From contig CAXIPT010000009.1 of assembly GCA_964030475.1 (NCBI GenBank), positions 3,702,463 through 3,766,462 of the forward strand: a stretch of DNA of 64,000 bases, given 5' to 3'. This DNA is from Tethya wilhelma. Taxonomy: Eukaryota; Porifera; Demospongiae; Tethyida; Tethyidae. Below the pieces are notes generated by a model. That model did no database searches, was not told where the DNA came from, and saw only the letters and a program-made list of their open reading frames with translations. The translations under genes and the position numbers were made by a program. Shown here piece by piece: positions 1 through 10,620 of the stretch (positions within the stretch are counted from its first letter, which is position 1; every line of letters starts with the position of its first letter).

Positions 1-1117
1 CAGACTAAGAGTGAGTGATGTTGAGAAGCCTCGAAATGGAAACACAAACAATAAGTTGATTGTCTTTTTTGTTTGCACTGTTATTGCATGTGCAGTCATT
101 TCAAGTGTTGCTCTTGCCGTGAGTGTCTGGATTGCCTTTAAGCCATCTCATAGTCAGGCTAGTGTCATGATTGAGCCAAGCATGATGGACACTGTTAGCC
201 AACAAATGGAACAAGTAAACCAAGCCATGACCATCTGCAATCACAATGTCTCTGTGTCTGATTTGGATCAACTAAACAGGACGTCTACCCAACTTAATCA
301 TGAAGTTCTTACACTAGGTGAAATGTTCACTCAGGTCAAATCTGACTTGGATCACCTCAATGAGACGTTTACCACTCAGTTTAACCAGAGAGTTAGTGAC
401 ATGTTTATTACTCTGGATGAGTTGAAGAACTTCCTTTTGGAATGGACGACAGTCTCTGAGTGTGGACCTGGACTCTGGAGGAGGGTAGCACATATCGACA
501 TGACTCTCTCTTCCCATCAGTGTCCCTCAGCCTGGAGCGAGTACACCAGTCCAGTAAGAGCATGTGGTCGTCAGGTATTCAACATCTGTCCTTCTGCCAT
601 GTTTCAAACACATGGTATAACATACAACAGAGTTTGTGGGAGAGCTACTAGCTATCAGCAAGGAAATCCAGATGCCTTTAACCTTTATAGCCGAATTCAG
701 CCAATGTCTTTAGAAGACAACTATGTCGATGGTGTGAGTGTGACTCACGGAACACCTCGCACTCATATCTGGACCTTTGCTGGTGGGCGTTCAACCCAAT
801 CTAGTAATAACAATGCTGCCTGTCCCTGTGATAGTCCCTCCAGTGCTCACCCAAGCCCTTCATTTATTAGCAACAACTACTTCTGTGAAGCAGGTGGAAG
901 TACTATTCCTGAAGAGGGAATATTTGTTCTCGGCAATAAGCTCTGGGATGGTACTGGGTGTACTACCAGCACATGCTGTGGCTTCAACTCTCCTCCGTGG
1001 TTTTCAGTAGAGCTTCCTTCCTCTACGACTGATGATATTGAGGTTCGTATTTGTGGAGATGAAGGAATTAATAATGAAGACACTGCAATAGAACTACTTG
1101 AGATTTACATTCAGTGA
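1..1117 (+). CDS. Type II membrane protein with Cys-rich ectodomain, copy 1 (5' partial)
   Basis: The frame is open to the left edge, and the first bases match the interior of the copy at 4231-5574, so the true start lies outside the window; the GTG at 11 is not a credible start. It has a short cytoplasmic stretch, one membrane segment (KLIVFFVCTVIACAVISSVA), a ~100-residue stalk with N-glycosylation sequons, and a C-terminal domain of about 220 residues with many cysteines that begins near SECGPGLWRRVAHIDM. I recall this head domain from sponge and cnidarian predicted proteins but cannot name a family or function. Against copy 2 the stalk differs at many residues, including one inserted Met, while the head is nearly identical. 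The 3' flank is also homologous to copy 2 as far as 1528. Confidence 0.75.
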   Translation, partial: RLRVSDVEKPRNGNTNNKLIVFFVCTVIACAVISSVALAVSVWIAFKPSHSQASVMIEPSMMDTVSQQMEQVNQAMTICNHNVSVSDLDQLNRTSTQLNHEVLTLGEMFTQVKSDLDHLNETFTTQFNQRVSDMFITLDELKNFLLEWTTVSECGPGLWRRVAHIDMTLSSHQCPSAWSEYTSPVRACGRQVFNICPSAMFQTHGITYNRVCGRATSYQQGNPDAFNLYSRIQPMSLEDNYVDGVSVTHGTPRTHIWTFAGGRSTQSSNNNAACPCDSPSSAHPSPSFISNNYFCEAGGSTIPEEGIFVLGNKLWDGTGCTTSTCCGFNSPPWFSVELPSSTTDDIEVRICGDEGINNEDTAIELLEIYIQ

Positions 1118-1528
1118 ATGAGGGTGTATGTATTACTGTGTGAAAATCAACAGTTATAAATGTGATTTGGTCAAAATTAACATTCATTATTTTCAATTGT
1201 ACTATTCAGATCAGGAAATTTTCGCTAGTTTAATTTTCATTGTTTCGACCAATAAAGATTGCGGTACGTTTTAAAAGTTTTGCTAAAACTTTTTTAACAA
1301 CAAAATTTCCTATATAACTTTACAGTACATACGGTGAATCACAACTTAAAACTATAAGTGCATAACAATTTATCTGTAGTCTTGTCTCATACCCAGGCCT
1401 ATACCCGTGTGGTTAATTTATCACAAGTTTAAGGCATGGGAACGAGTCTGATTTATCTGTGTGTAAAGAAACTTGCATGTATGCCCTTATCCAGCTGACT
1501 AATTTTACATGGTATATACTACTTCAAA
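1118..1528 (+). other. 3' flank of membrane protein copy 1
   Basis: Non-coding. It aligns with 5575-5966 downstream of copy 2 and carries a relative of the TAGCCTCG foldback family at about 1383-1451. An AATAAA hexamer at about 1250 could be a poly(A) signal. The homology to copy 2 stops exactly where the repeat element at 1529 begins. Confidence 0.5.
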
Positions 1529-2257
1529 CAAGTAGTAAAAATTTCAAAAAAATAAGTAGTGTAGGAATGGGCAGTGCCGTAAAAAGTTTTGGAACAAGGC
1601 ATGTCTCAATTTCGGCACATGACTACTTCATTTTTATCATTCTTGATCCCTCACATAGATCCACAGAGACTGAGTCGTAAGTGCAATGATTTGTACGTAA
1701 CATAGCTTATTATTGCAAATTCTTATATACTGATAATCAGTTGGCTAAGGGATGGAGTAAACTATAACAACAGGTATAACTTAAACTGGCCTGCCGACGA
1801 AGAGTTGGGCATAAAAAATGAAGTAGTCATGTGCCGAAATTGAGACATTCCTTGTTCCAATACTTTTTACCGCACTGCCCATTCCTACACTACTTATTTT
1901 TTTGAAATTTTTACTACTTGTTCATTCACTTTTTTCAACACTACAGTGTGGATATTTTTTGAGACTGGTGAGTCCCTACAAAAAGCTTGAGTAGCAGCTA
2001 GATTATGTTTGTGGCTAATGCGCATGTGCAAAATAATGCCACGTAGATAGATTGTGACCTCTATCTACAAAGATGGCTGCATTGTAGTACATGAATTTAT
2101 ATACTAAGTTTCAAAGCTTTCTATAGTTCAAGTTTGTGTAGGCCTATTTAAGATGAAAACGAGTATCAAGGAATGTAGTACCTATGAAAAGAACTTACTT
2201 TGTGCTGTCAAAGTTGGCTCAACACTTTCTGGTTCTCTGGAAACCGTGTTCAAGTAA
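1529..2257 (+). mobile_element. ~1 kb non-autonomous element R1, left part (interrupted by two MULEs)
   Basis: It starts at CAAGTAGTAAAAATTTC. The first ~400 bp form an inverted repeat: 1529-1640 reappears reversed at about 1810-1925. Unique element sequence then runs to 2257, where a MULE end begins. The element resumes at 10369-10620 and 15123-15141. Other copies are at 8645-9261 (reverse), 15142-16845, 24974-25409, 43832-44839, 47442-48465 and 52211-53942. No coding capacity was seen. Confidence 0.8.
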
Positions 2258-2567
2258 GGGTCAATGGAAAAGACGGAAATAGAAAATGGAAACGGACGTG
2301 GACGCGGAACTGGATGCGGAAAATGGACGCGGAAACGGAAAGGGTCGTTACTATAATTTGTTATTTTTCCATTTTTTACTATACATAATTATTATAGCTA
2401 TAATATCCGTATTTACCATCGATGGGCAGCTATCAAAAGTCTGTATAATAACTACACAGTATTAAAAGAGTAAACAAAACAATAACATAGTCTCAAATAG
2501 ATACATAATCGTGCACAAACTTCAAGTAAAGAAGATTGCTGACACTTTTAACTCAAGAGTCTGACAG

Positions 2568-3508
2568 TCAGTTAAAATCAAGTCCAAACTCATTGTAAAG
2601 AAGATCAAAATGACATGGAAGTAAATGACACTTGATGTCATGTGCAACTTGCAACTCTGATGAGTGAAAATCAGGATGTTTTCTAGCAATGCAATTCAGC
2701 TTTGGATGGTAGTAGGTGTTCCGTAGCTCTTTAGACATCTGCCATATACCCGAATTAGGATTCTGGAACAACACATGTTCTTTGTGTTGAATAACAATAA
2801 AACTGTCACTTTCGATTTGTCCACGACAGCCTTGGCATCTCGATATCCTTGAATTCATCTTGACAACACGAAATGGTTGACCAACTGATGATTCCAATGT
2901 AGAAGAACAGTGAACGAGTGGAGGTGGTCCATGTCCAGGTGTATGCACACTACTTGATAAACTTCCAATGTTAGCATATGGAGCATGTACACCAAACACA
3001 GTGGCATTACTTGGTGAATCAAGCGGAGATTGAAGGCTCAATGACTGGGTGGAAAGAGAGCGAGAAACTGGTTGCAACGATGCACGCTTCGTTCGTTCAG
3101 TATTGTCAGCCTCTGCAACAATTTTCTTTATGGCAGCTGTTGTCCTTTTCGATGATGCTTTCCTTTTAGAACAAGGTTTCTTACCTCCAGTTGGTATTCC
3201 ATGCTGACCGAGCTGTGAATAGTTCACTGATTGTTTGTTTTTCACATAGTGGTCTACAAAAGCATCAAGTTGGCCATTAAGGAAGGCAACAAGTAAGGAA
3301 TGTGAGCAAATACCATTTGTAGATTTGAACATTAGGCAATCTTTATCACACTTGTAGATGTTATTGCCTGTTTTCTGTACAAAGTGTGGCCTCACATTAG
3401 AAGAACTCTGAACAAGAACAAATGAAAGGTCACTGACTCCTGGGGCCTGAGCATAGGAAGAGTCATCCTTCATATATGTTTGGACCTTGCTCCACATTGA
3501 TTGCTGGN
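2568..3508 (-). CDS. MULE-2 transposase, C-terminal part (SWIM zinc finger)
   Basis: The minus frame runs from the N at 3509 to a stop at 2568. It contains a SWIM-type finger (YKCDKDCLMFKSTNGICSH: the C-x-C and C-x-H signature is relaxed here to C-x3-C and C-x-H). A Lys/Arg/Ser-rich linker follows, then a C-terminal region with a CQGC motif, three further cysteines and histidines. The same order (SWIM, basic/Ser linker, CQGC) occurs in MULE-1 at 13501-14890, so the two are relatives. The DDE catalytic domain should lie upstream, in the gap. The ~32 residues readable beyond the N belong to a different contig and are not part of this protein. Confidence 0.75.
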
Positions 3509-3509
3509 T

Positions 3510-4230
3510 ACCCGACTTATTCTTGCAAGACTGGCTACAAAATGCAAGAGAAATGGCCACTTGCATTTTCTTGCAAAATCTTGCAAGAAAATTAATTTCT
3601 TGCAAGATCTTGAAATATCTTGCTATTTTTTGAAGTAAGATCTTGCACGTAATTTCTGCCTGGGACTGAGCTATTTAACATTAAATGTGACATGTGAGTG
3701 TGTCACAGTGGATTGCATATACATACTGTGGGAGCCTAGACATCTGCAGAATGATCATGTGTGTATCTGATGTTGTATCTGCAAATATAGATGACAACTT
3801 CAACAGGATTGTTACCTAATGATTATGTAGATGACCATAACTATTAAAGTTACCTGGCCACTGAACATGTACAGTACTGTTATACAATGATTATGTAATG
3901 ATTGCATGCAGGCATACACTTGTTAGTTTTCTGTAGTGTTAAGTCGATACTCTTACACTATGCCCTGTCATTCTTATTGATAATATCTGTAGATGAACTT
4001 TGAACAGGTGATTGTTGCCACAATGTATGTTTTGTCAAATTATGGTCAAATTAAGCTATCTTTGGCATCATACCCACGATAGCAAGTTGTTATCCAACAG
4101 AGGCCCTATAGGAAATAAAGTCTAGTCTGCTACCGGGACCAAGCCTGCACATTGAGGAAACAATCAAAATTAGAACTTTCTAGAGTAGTAGTTTCTGTGT
4201 TTGCAGTAGTTTTCATTGTATACAGTTGAA
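3510..4230. other. Start of inserted contig; short-motif repeats and 5' region
   Basis: 3525-3645 holds repeated CTTGCAAGA-type octamers on both strands. The rest appears non-coding. A likely splice acceptor (TTTGCAG) at about 4206 precedes the membrane protein start, so an upstream untranslated exon is possible. Confidence 0.4.
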
Positions 4231-5574
4231 ATGGGAGAAGAAATTATAGGGGTACGTCTCAATCCCAGCTACTCTACCACATTAGACTTGAAGAGTGCGG
4301 GTTCTATCTCTAATGAGAGAAGCACAGCTGCTTCTAATGAAGAACAGATTCAACTTAATGAAAATAAAGCCTACAGTTTGACTGCCTCAGGGAATAGAGG
4401 GAGACCCTCAATCAGATCTGGAAATCGTGATTCAGAAGTACTCACATCCATCAAAACTAACAGACTAAGAGTGAGTGATGCTGAGAAGCCTCGAAATGGA
4501 AACACAAACAAAAAGTTAATTGTCTTTTTTGTTTGCACTGTTATTGCATGTGCAGTCATTTCAAGTGTTGCTCTTGCCGTGAGTGTATGGATTGCCTTTA
4601 AGCCATCTCATAGTCAGGCTAGTGTCATTGAGCCAAGCCTCATGGACACTGTTAGCCAACAATTGGAGCAAGTGAATCAAGCATCGATCATCTGCAATCA
4701 CAATGTCTCAGAGTCTGATTTGGACCAACTAAACAAGACGTCCACTCAACTTAATCGTGAAGTTCTTGCTCTAGGTGAAATGTTAACTCAAGTCAAATCT
4801 GAATTGGATTATCTCAATGAGACATTCACCACTCAGTTTAACCAGAGAGTTAGTGACATGTTTATTACTCTGGATGAGTTGAAGAACTTCCTTTTGGAAT
4901 GGACGACAGTCTCTGAGTGTGGACCTGGACTCTGGAGGAGGGTAGCACATATCGACATGACTCTCTCTTCCCATCAGTGTCCCTCAGCCTGGAGCGAGTA
5001 CACCAGTCCAGTAAGAGCATGTGGTCGTCAGGTATTCAACATCTGTCCTTCTGCCATGTTTCAAACACATGGTATAACATACAACAGAGTTTGTGGGAGA
5101 GCTACTAGCTATCAGCAAGGAAATCCAGATGCCTTTAACCTTTATAGCCGACTTCAGCCAATGTCGTTGGAAGACAACTATGTTGATGGTGTGAGTGTGA
5201 CTCACGGAACACCTCGCACTCATATCTGGACGTTTGCTGGTGGGCGTTCCACCCAATCTAGTAATAACAATGCTGCCTGTCCCTGTGATAGTCCCTCGAG
5301 TGCTCACCCAAGTCCTTCATTTATTAGCAACAACTACTTCTGTGAAGCAGGTGGAAGTACTATTCCTGAAGAGGGAATATTTGTTCTCGGCAATAAGCTG
5401 TGGGATGGTACTGGGTGTACTACCAGCACATGCTGTGGCTTCAACTCTCCTCCGTGGTTTTCAGTAGAGCTTCCTTCCTCCACAACTGATGATATTGAGG
5501 TTCGTATTTGTGGAGATGAAGGAATTAATAATGAAGACACTGCAATAGAACTACTTGAGATTTACATTCAGTGA
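4231..5574 (+). CDS. Type II membrane protein with Cys-rich ectodomain, copy 2 (complete)
   Basis: The start is the ATG at 4231; the frame is open 15 nt further up only to a TTG. The 447-residue product has a ~100-residue Ser/Thr/Arg-rich cytoplasmic region, a membrane segment at about residues 101-128, a stalk with heptad-like Leu spacing (possible coiled coil) and NxS/T sequons, and the Cys-rich head ending ELLEIYIQ. It is intronless in this span. It is a near twin of the gene at the left edge. Function unknown: a cell-surface protein, ligand unknown. It lies on a contig bounded by N bases, so it may be a tandem paralogue or the other haplotype of copy 1. Confidence 0.8.
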   Translation: MGEEIIGVRLNPSYSTTLDLKSAGSISNERSTAASNEEQIQLNENKAYSLTASGNRGRPSIRSGNRDSEVLTSIKTNRLRVSDAEKPRNGNTNKKLIVFFVCTVIACAVISSVALAVSVWIAFKPSHSQASVIEPSLMDTVSQQLEQVNQASIICNHNVSESDLDQLNKTSTQLNREVLALGEMLTQVKSELDYLNETFTTQFNQRVSDMFITLDELKNFLLEWTTVSECGPGLWRRVAHIDMTLSSHQCPSAWSEYTSPVRACGRQVFNICPSAMFQTHGITYNRVCGRATSYQQGNPDAFNLYSRLQPMSLEDNYVDGVSVTHGTPRTHIWTFAGGRSTQSSNNNAACPCDSPSSAHPSPSFISNNYFCEAGGSTIPEEGIFVLGNKLWDGTGCTTSTCCGFNSPPWFSVELPSSTTDDIEVRICGDEGINNEDTAIELLEIYIQ

Positions 5575-6180
5575 ACTAGGGTGTACATATTACTGTGTGA
5601 AAATCAACAGTTATAAATGTAATTTGGTCATTCATTATTTTTAATCGTACTATTCAGATCAGGAAATTTTCGCTAAAAAGTTTTGCCAAAACTTTTAACA
5701 ACAAAAATTTCCTAACTCTACGGTACATACGGTGAATCACAACTCAAACTATATAGTGTATAACATAATTTATCTGTAGCCTCGTACCCAGGCCTATACC
5801 CGTGTGGTTATTTTACCACAAGTTTAAGAATTAAATGCAGGGGTAAAAGGCCTGGGAACGAGTCTGATTTATCTGTGTGTATAGAAACTTGTATGCCATG
5901 ATGAATCAATATTCATTGTTAAGCCCTTCTCTAGCTGACTAATTTTACATGGTATACTACTTCAAATAAAAACAATTTTAAAGCATTAATTGTTCATTTG
6001 GGATAAAAAGTTTTAAAAACACATAATGAAGGACACTGGAACTGCTACATTACGCATGTGTTTATTAATTTTTGTTGTGACACATGTACGTACATCATGG
6101 CTATCTGCAGTACAATTAATGTTCTAGTAAATTGTCACGTATTATACCGTCAAAGTACCTGAAAGTATACATTTTGGTGC
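5575..6180. other. Intergenic; 3' flank of copy 2 with foldback and empty site
   Basis: It contains a TAGCCTCG/CGAGTCTGA foldback relative at about 5776-5870. The junction 5966/5967 (TTCAAA then TAAAAAC) is the unoccupied form of the site where the ~1 kb element sits at 1529 and at 25409. From 5967 the sequence matches 25411 onward. Two genes converge here: copy 2 from the left and the Calx-beta gene ending at 6183 from the right. Confidence 0.55.
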
Positions 6181-6182
6181 TT

Positions 6183-6386
6183 TCATTCAAGGATGTGTAC
6201 AGTGGCTGAGACAGGCTGTAGAGTCACTTGAAACTGGTCTGCAGGATCATTGTAGTTGAGAACACCTAAGAATCTCTCTATAGTCTCTGGTGTATTATCG
6301 TCCTCAATGGGCACTGATATGGTGACTGATTCCACTGATGATGAGAAGGTCAGCAGTTGTACAGTACTAGTGTAGTCAGAGGGAAC

Positions 6387-6461
<75 letters not shown>

Positions 6462-6829
6462 TTTAATAAGAGAGGGTGTACTCATACAGCACGCACGTGA
6501 GCTAGGATCCTTACCATGTGCAGAGCCATCTAGGGTGGAGAATTCTATAACCACCTCTCTATCAAGAGTTCCAGAAATAACACTCACAGTGAGGGTCACA
6601 CTTCCATCACCCTCACTCACAACATAGCTGTCTGTTTGGAGCCCAATGACAACAGCTGCACAAATACAAAAAAAGAAAGCAATAATGAATATGTATATGT
6701 GATTAAAATTTGTGGAGTCAATTCATGCATGCAAACATGATAATTTACATTGTGACATTCAAATCATACTACTGTACAATGGCTAGATGTGGAGAGAATA
6801 TTATACATGAACTGAGTACATGAAAACAA

Positions 6830-6891
<62 letters not shown>

Positions 6892-8436
6892 ATGTGTGTG
6901 TGTGCGTGTGTGTGCGCATGTGCATGTGTGTGTGTGTGTGTGTGTGTGTGCACGTGATGCGTGAACATACTATCATCATCCAATATGAACACTTCAGATT
7001 CTGAAGGATCAATGATCACTCGGTCTGGTGGTCCCTCTACCAGAACCAGTATTGCAGAGAAAGATTCAGTGAGCTCATAAATGGCATCATTGGTAACATT
7101 GACAGGTAGATTCATTGTGATATCACCAGGATGAAACGTGAATAAAAGGCCTGATATTGCCTTGTAGTCACTTGCATCTGCACACAGGTATTTACAATAC
7201 CATCATTTAAAATCACTGGTGCATGAACAGCATAGATAGCTATAGTTGATTGTTTAGTTAGCTATAAGTTTAATAATGGGAATCCCTTACCAAATGCTGT
7301 TGCATCAGATGTAGATAGGCTCACAACAATCTCCCTTTGAAGAGAACCATCCAGCACTCCAACAAATAGGTTTACCGAGTCATCACTCTCAATGGAATAG
7401 TACGGAGCATTAATGAATCCAATTGTCACAACTACAGTCAAGAGAGAAATGGATGGTCACAATAATTCAAAATTAGAGGAGCTACTTACTGTCATCATCC
7501 AAAATAGTGACAGTTGTTACATCAGGGTCCAGAACAACAAAGGAGGAAGGATAAACAAAACTGCCATACACCGAGTCAATTGTAAAACTCTCTGTGTTTT
7601 CAAGTTCTCGATCATCAACAATAGTAAGGGGGATACACTGTCTTCTATTCTCATCATCAAATGATAGAAACACTTCAAAATCTGCTTCAGCAATTCTACC
7701 ATAGTCAGTCTCATCTAGTAAAGAGCAATATACAGGAATGAGATGAAGATGAGATGAAAATTAATGTCAACAGACTGAATTTAAAGTTAACCTATGCATG
7801 ATCACCTGCAGTCCCTGGGATGGTGTTGACACTGAGAACTGAAGGAATTATAATTGGAACTTCAGGTGGAGGGAATGTAACTACAACACATATGTCTACA
7901 TGTCCCGTTCTATTAGATTCATTGACAGTATAGTTACTCTCAAATCCAATGATTATATCTGCAAGTTGAAAGAATGAATCGCAATTGACTGTAAACATCA
8001 CTCAACTCACTATCATCATCTTCAATAAAAACATAAGTGCTTTGAAAGAGAATAGTTGGTGGTTCAAACTCTGATGAGCCTTCCAAATGGATAGAAAGTG
8101 CTTGAAAAGCCTCTGTTCTTTCAGCAATGTCATCATTGAAGACACGAAAGTTAAAATCAACAGTTTTACCACCTGGTTCCAGTACAAGAACTCTTAGACT
8201 AAAGTTCGTTGGTCCAATTGAGTAATCATTATCGGCAAAAGAAGTAGAGAGTTTAGCTGGGCTAACTCCAAGGATTAGATCAGGCATAGTAGGGATGATG
8301 ACAACTACTCTGAAGGTTTGTTCTGATTCAACACCTCCCTCTTTTGCAAGGCGGACAAGTCCAACGATATTAGTAAATTCTTGATTAGGTGGCTCAGAAA
8401 CGGTATAAAGTTTTTGCTCAAATCCAATTGAAATAG
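6183..8436 (-). CDS. Calx-beta domain protein, C-terminal seven exons
   Basis: Exons read on minus: 8436-8011, 7958-7806, 7714-7490, 7431-7291, 7177-6971, 6655-6515 and 6385-6183, all with GT..AG junctions in consistent phase. They encode four Calx-beta domains, extracellular beta-sandwich modules first described in Na+/Ca2+ exchangers. Hallmarks are the closing DDD motifs (VFIEDDD, VTILDDD, VFILDDD) and the ERTEAF and LENTESF acidic motifs. The stop follows TVHILE with no membrane anchor. The first exon is homologous to 26047-25845, the end of the Eph-like gene, so this fragment is probably the intact C-terminus of that gene or of its allele. The N-terminal part is missing on this contig. 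Confidence 0.75.
6388..6458. repeat. (GA)n microsatellite
   Basis: About 35 uninterrupted GA units, abutting the acceptor side of the last Calx-beta exon; on the minus strand this is a TC tract that includes the polypyrimidine tract. Confidence 0.95.
6831..6950. repeat. (TG)n microsatellite with GC interruptions
   Basis: TG repeat broken by GCGCATG and CGTG variants, in an intron of the Calx-beta gene. Reading frames through it are artefacts. Confidence 0.95.
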
Positions 8437-8644
8437 CTGCATCATGGGAAAACACACAAAAAAGGGTAATACAGCTAACAGACATAAAAGCAGTAAGCCC
8501 AGGTGCTCAGTGCATGGTTCTTGAACTGCTGAAAGGCAATGCATGGCAGCTTATAAGTTACAAGAGGTTATACTGCAAGAAAAATTTTAGCTAGTTTTAG
8601 TTTTGTTTTAAAACTAAAATTAATATAAAAATGGCATAATATTA

Positions 8645-9261
8645 TCATACGTACGGTAGTACGTATAGTAGGAATGGGCCAGCTGTCCCATAGACACAAT
8701 ACAAAATGTTGGCCACCATAAAAATCTAGTCAAACAAAATTAAACCTTCAGAGTTGCTCAGAGGCTCTCATTGACAGAATATCAACTGCATGCAAGGCCT
8801 AAAGCTCACAAAAAATTTCCTCAGCACTCGTAGAGAGCGCTAGTGGGAATTAATAATGCCATTTTTGTTCTGCTAACGTACGTACGTACGTACGTACTTA
8901 CTTACTTCCTTCCTAACTGACTTACTTGAAAAGGATTTCCAGAGAACCAGAATGTATTGAGCCAACTTTGACAGCACAAAGTAAGTTCATTTCATGGGTA
9001 CTACATTCCTTGATACTCGTTTTCATCTTAAATAGGCCTAAACAAAAACTAGAAAGCTTTGAAACTTAGTGTATAAATTCACGTACTACAATGCAGCCAT
9101 CTTTGTAGGTAGAGTTCAAAGGTCATTAATTGTCTATCCACGTGGCATTATTATGCGCATGCGCATTAGCCTCCTTTAGCAGAATTAAGTGTGACATTGT
9201 TGTAGCTGCTACTCAAGCTTTTATAGGGACTAACCAATCTCTGATAGTCTCCACACTGTAG
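8645..9261 (-). mobile_element. ~1 kb element, copy R2 (reverse, truncated at contig end)
   Basis: Reverse-orientation copy. The 3'-terminal hairpin and TCATACGTACGG end are at 8645; homology runs to the N at 9262, just where the foldback arm would begin. It contains a TACG tandem tract (8877-8898) and an ATGCGCATGCGCAT palindrome near 9152. Confidence 0.75.
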
Positions 9262-9262
9262 N

Positions 9263-10163
9263 AGCAGCAACTGGTTGTGACGTACAAATTCTAGAACGAT
9301 CAAGTTCAGGATCAAGTATGGTTTCAACGATTTGCTTTGTATTGAAATTCTTTTTCTGGCATACAAAGATAGGGAGATCTTTTCTATCACAATGATACTC
9401 AATTGCAGTATCAGCAAGAGATATTTTTCTGCAAAATAAAGATTCCAGATAATGCACACCAAGGGAGTGACAAATATAGCTAGTAGTAATCAATCTGCTT
9501 CTGTTGCAGGTATACTGGTAAGTGTCGACAACGCTACATGCTGTACTTATTGTACTGTCAACACTGACTTCAGTTGAAAGAAGATTAAACCAACAAAATC
9601 TGCTTTGATTATAACCATAATAAATTTGGACACACCAGAGCTACATACTGATGATAAGCAGATGCTTGTAACAGAGAGCAACTGACCTTTTTTTGATGGG
9701 TGAAGTGGATTTTGAGTATCTTCTTCTGTCGAAAAATAAGTCCTCATCAGAGCTATATTAGAACATACATAAATCTGAGTCAGAGTTAGCTACACAAACT
9801 TGAAGTAACAAACTAAATTACCTTGCATTTGATTCTGATTCATTTCTTTCTCTGTAAATAAATAAAAAACGTTTCAGCTAAATTTAGATTCAGTTAACTT
9901 AATAGAGAGTATTACCGTTTTAGAGAGAGGCTTTTTTCAAAGTCAGCACAGCCTCTGCATTATATGGAAAAGTAATCCAAGAGTTAAAAAATCATGCGCT
10001 GACACTGACAAACTTGGCATGTAAAACACACGTGCAACATGAAAAATAAAGTTGAGTCATGCAGTTCGACTTACAACTTTGCTTCAGCACTGTCGGGATG
10101 AAAATCTAGGTCATCTTCGCTTGAAATTTCAATAGGATCCTCAAAAGAACCAGCGTTGGCCAT
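9263..10163 (-). CDS. MULE-2 transposase, N-terminal exons
   Basis: The first exon is 10163-10075. It starts ATG and encodes an acidic peptide with DPIEISSEDDLDFHPD, then a GTAAGT donor. A further exon, 9428-9263, encodes AIEYHCDRKDLPIFVCQKK and continues to CTSQPVA, where the contig ends. It aligns with VELYHNDIEMPIYSREKSG and CTVQPLGV in MULE-1 (from 11480), fixing this as the transposase N-terminal region. Small exons probably lie between 9430 and 10070 but I could not place them. The remainder is missing at the gap. Confidence 0.6.
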
Positions 10164-10368
10164 CGATTCGTTTGGATTTAAACTAGAAATCAGACACTCA
10201 TACAGCCATGTGTTTGCTGTAAGCTTAAATTGCGCAATCGCTGATCAGCTGATCAATTTTTTGTGCACGTGTGCGAATAGTTAGGTAAGGGTCGTTTTCC
10301 ATTTTCCGCGTCCATTTCCGCGTCCACGTCCGTTTCCATTTTCCATTTCCGTCTTTTCCATTGACCCC

Positions 10369-10620
10369 TTCAAGTAAGTCAGTCATACGTACGTCACAAG
10401 TTAGGACAAAAATGGCACTCTGGTGGCTTCCCCCTAGCGCTCTCCTCGAGTGCTGAGGGAAGTTTTTGTGAGTTTTAGGCCTTGTATGCAGTTGTTAATC
10501 TGTCAGTAAGAGCCTCTGAGCAACTTTGAAGGTTTAATTTTGTTTGACTAGATTTTTATAGTGGCCAACATTTTGTATTGTGTCTATGGGACAGTCGACC
10601 CATTCCTACTATACGTACTA
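10369..10620 (+). mobile_element. ~1 kb element R1, middle segment
   Basis: Continuation of the element broken at 2257: it runs from the TTCAAGTAAGTCAG motif to CCTACTATACGTACTA and matches the corresponding part of 43832-44839. It is bounded on the left by the MULE-2 end and on the right by the MULE-1 end. Confidence 0.8.

Larger units (their letters stand above)
2258..10368 (-). mobile_element. Mutator-like transposon MULE-2 ends (interior replaced by an unrelated contig)
   Basis: Terminal inverted repeats of about 90 bp: the left begins GGGTCAATGGAAAAGACGG at 2258, and its reverse complement ends at about 10367. They are rich in GGAAACGG and GGACGCGG sub-repeats. The flanks carry the 9-bp target duplication TTCAAGTAA (2249-2257 and 10369-10377), and element copies without the insertion read TTCAAGTAAGTCAG at this point. 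The transposase C-terminus is next to the left end and the N-terminus next to the right end, both on minus. The span 3510-9261, between two N bases, is not transposon sequence and is probably misplaced. Confidence 0.8.

Noticed and set aside
2568..3605. Single 345-codon protein across the N at 3509
   Set aside because: The first ~32 residues come from a different contig with CTTGCAAGA repeats; only the part left of the N is transposase.
6764..7115. Long minus frames of alternating His/Thr
   Set aside because: Translation of a TG/CA microsatellite; the true exon ends at 6971.
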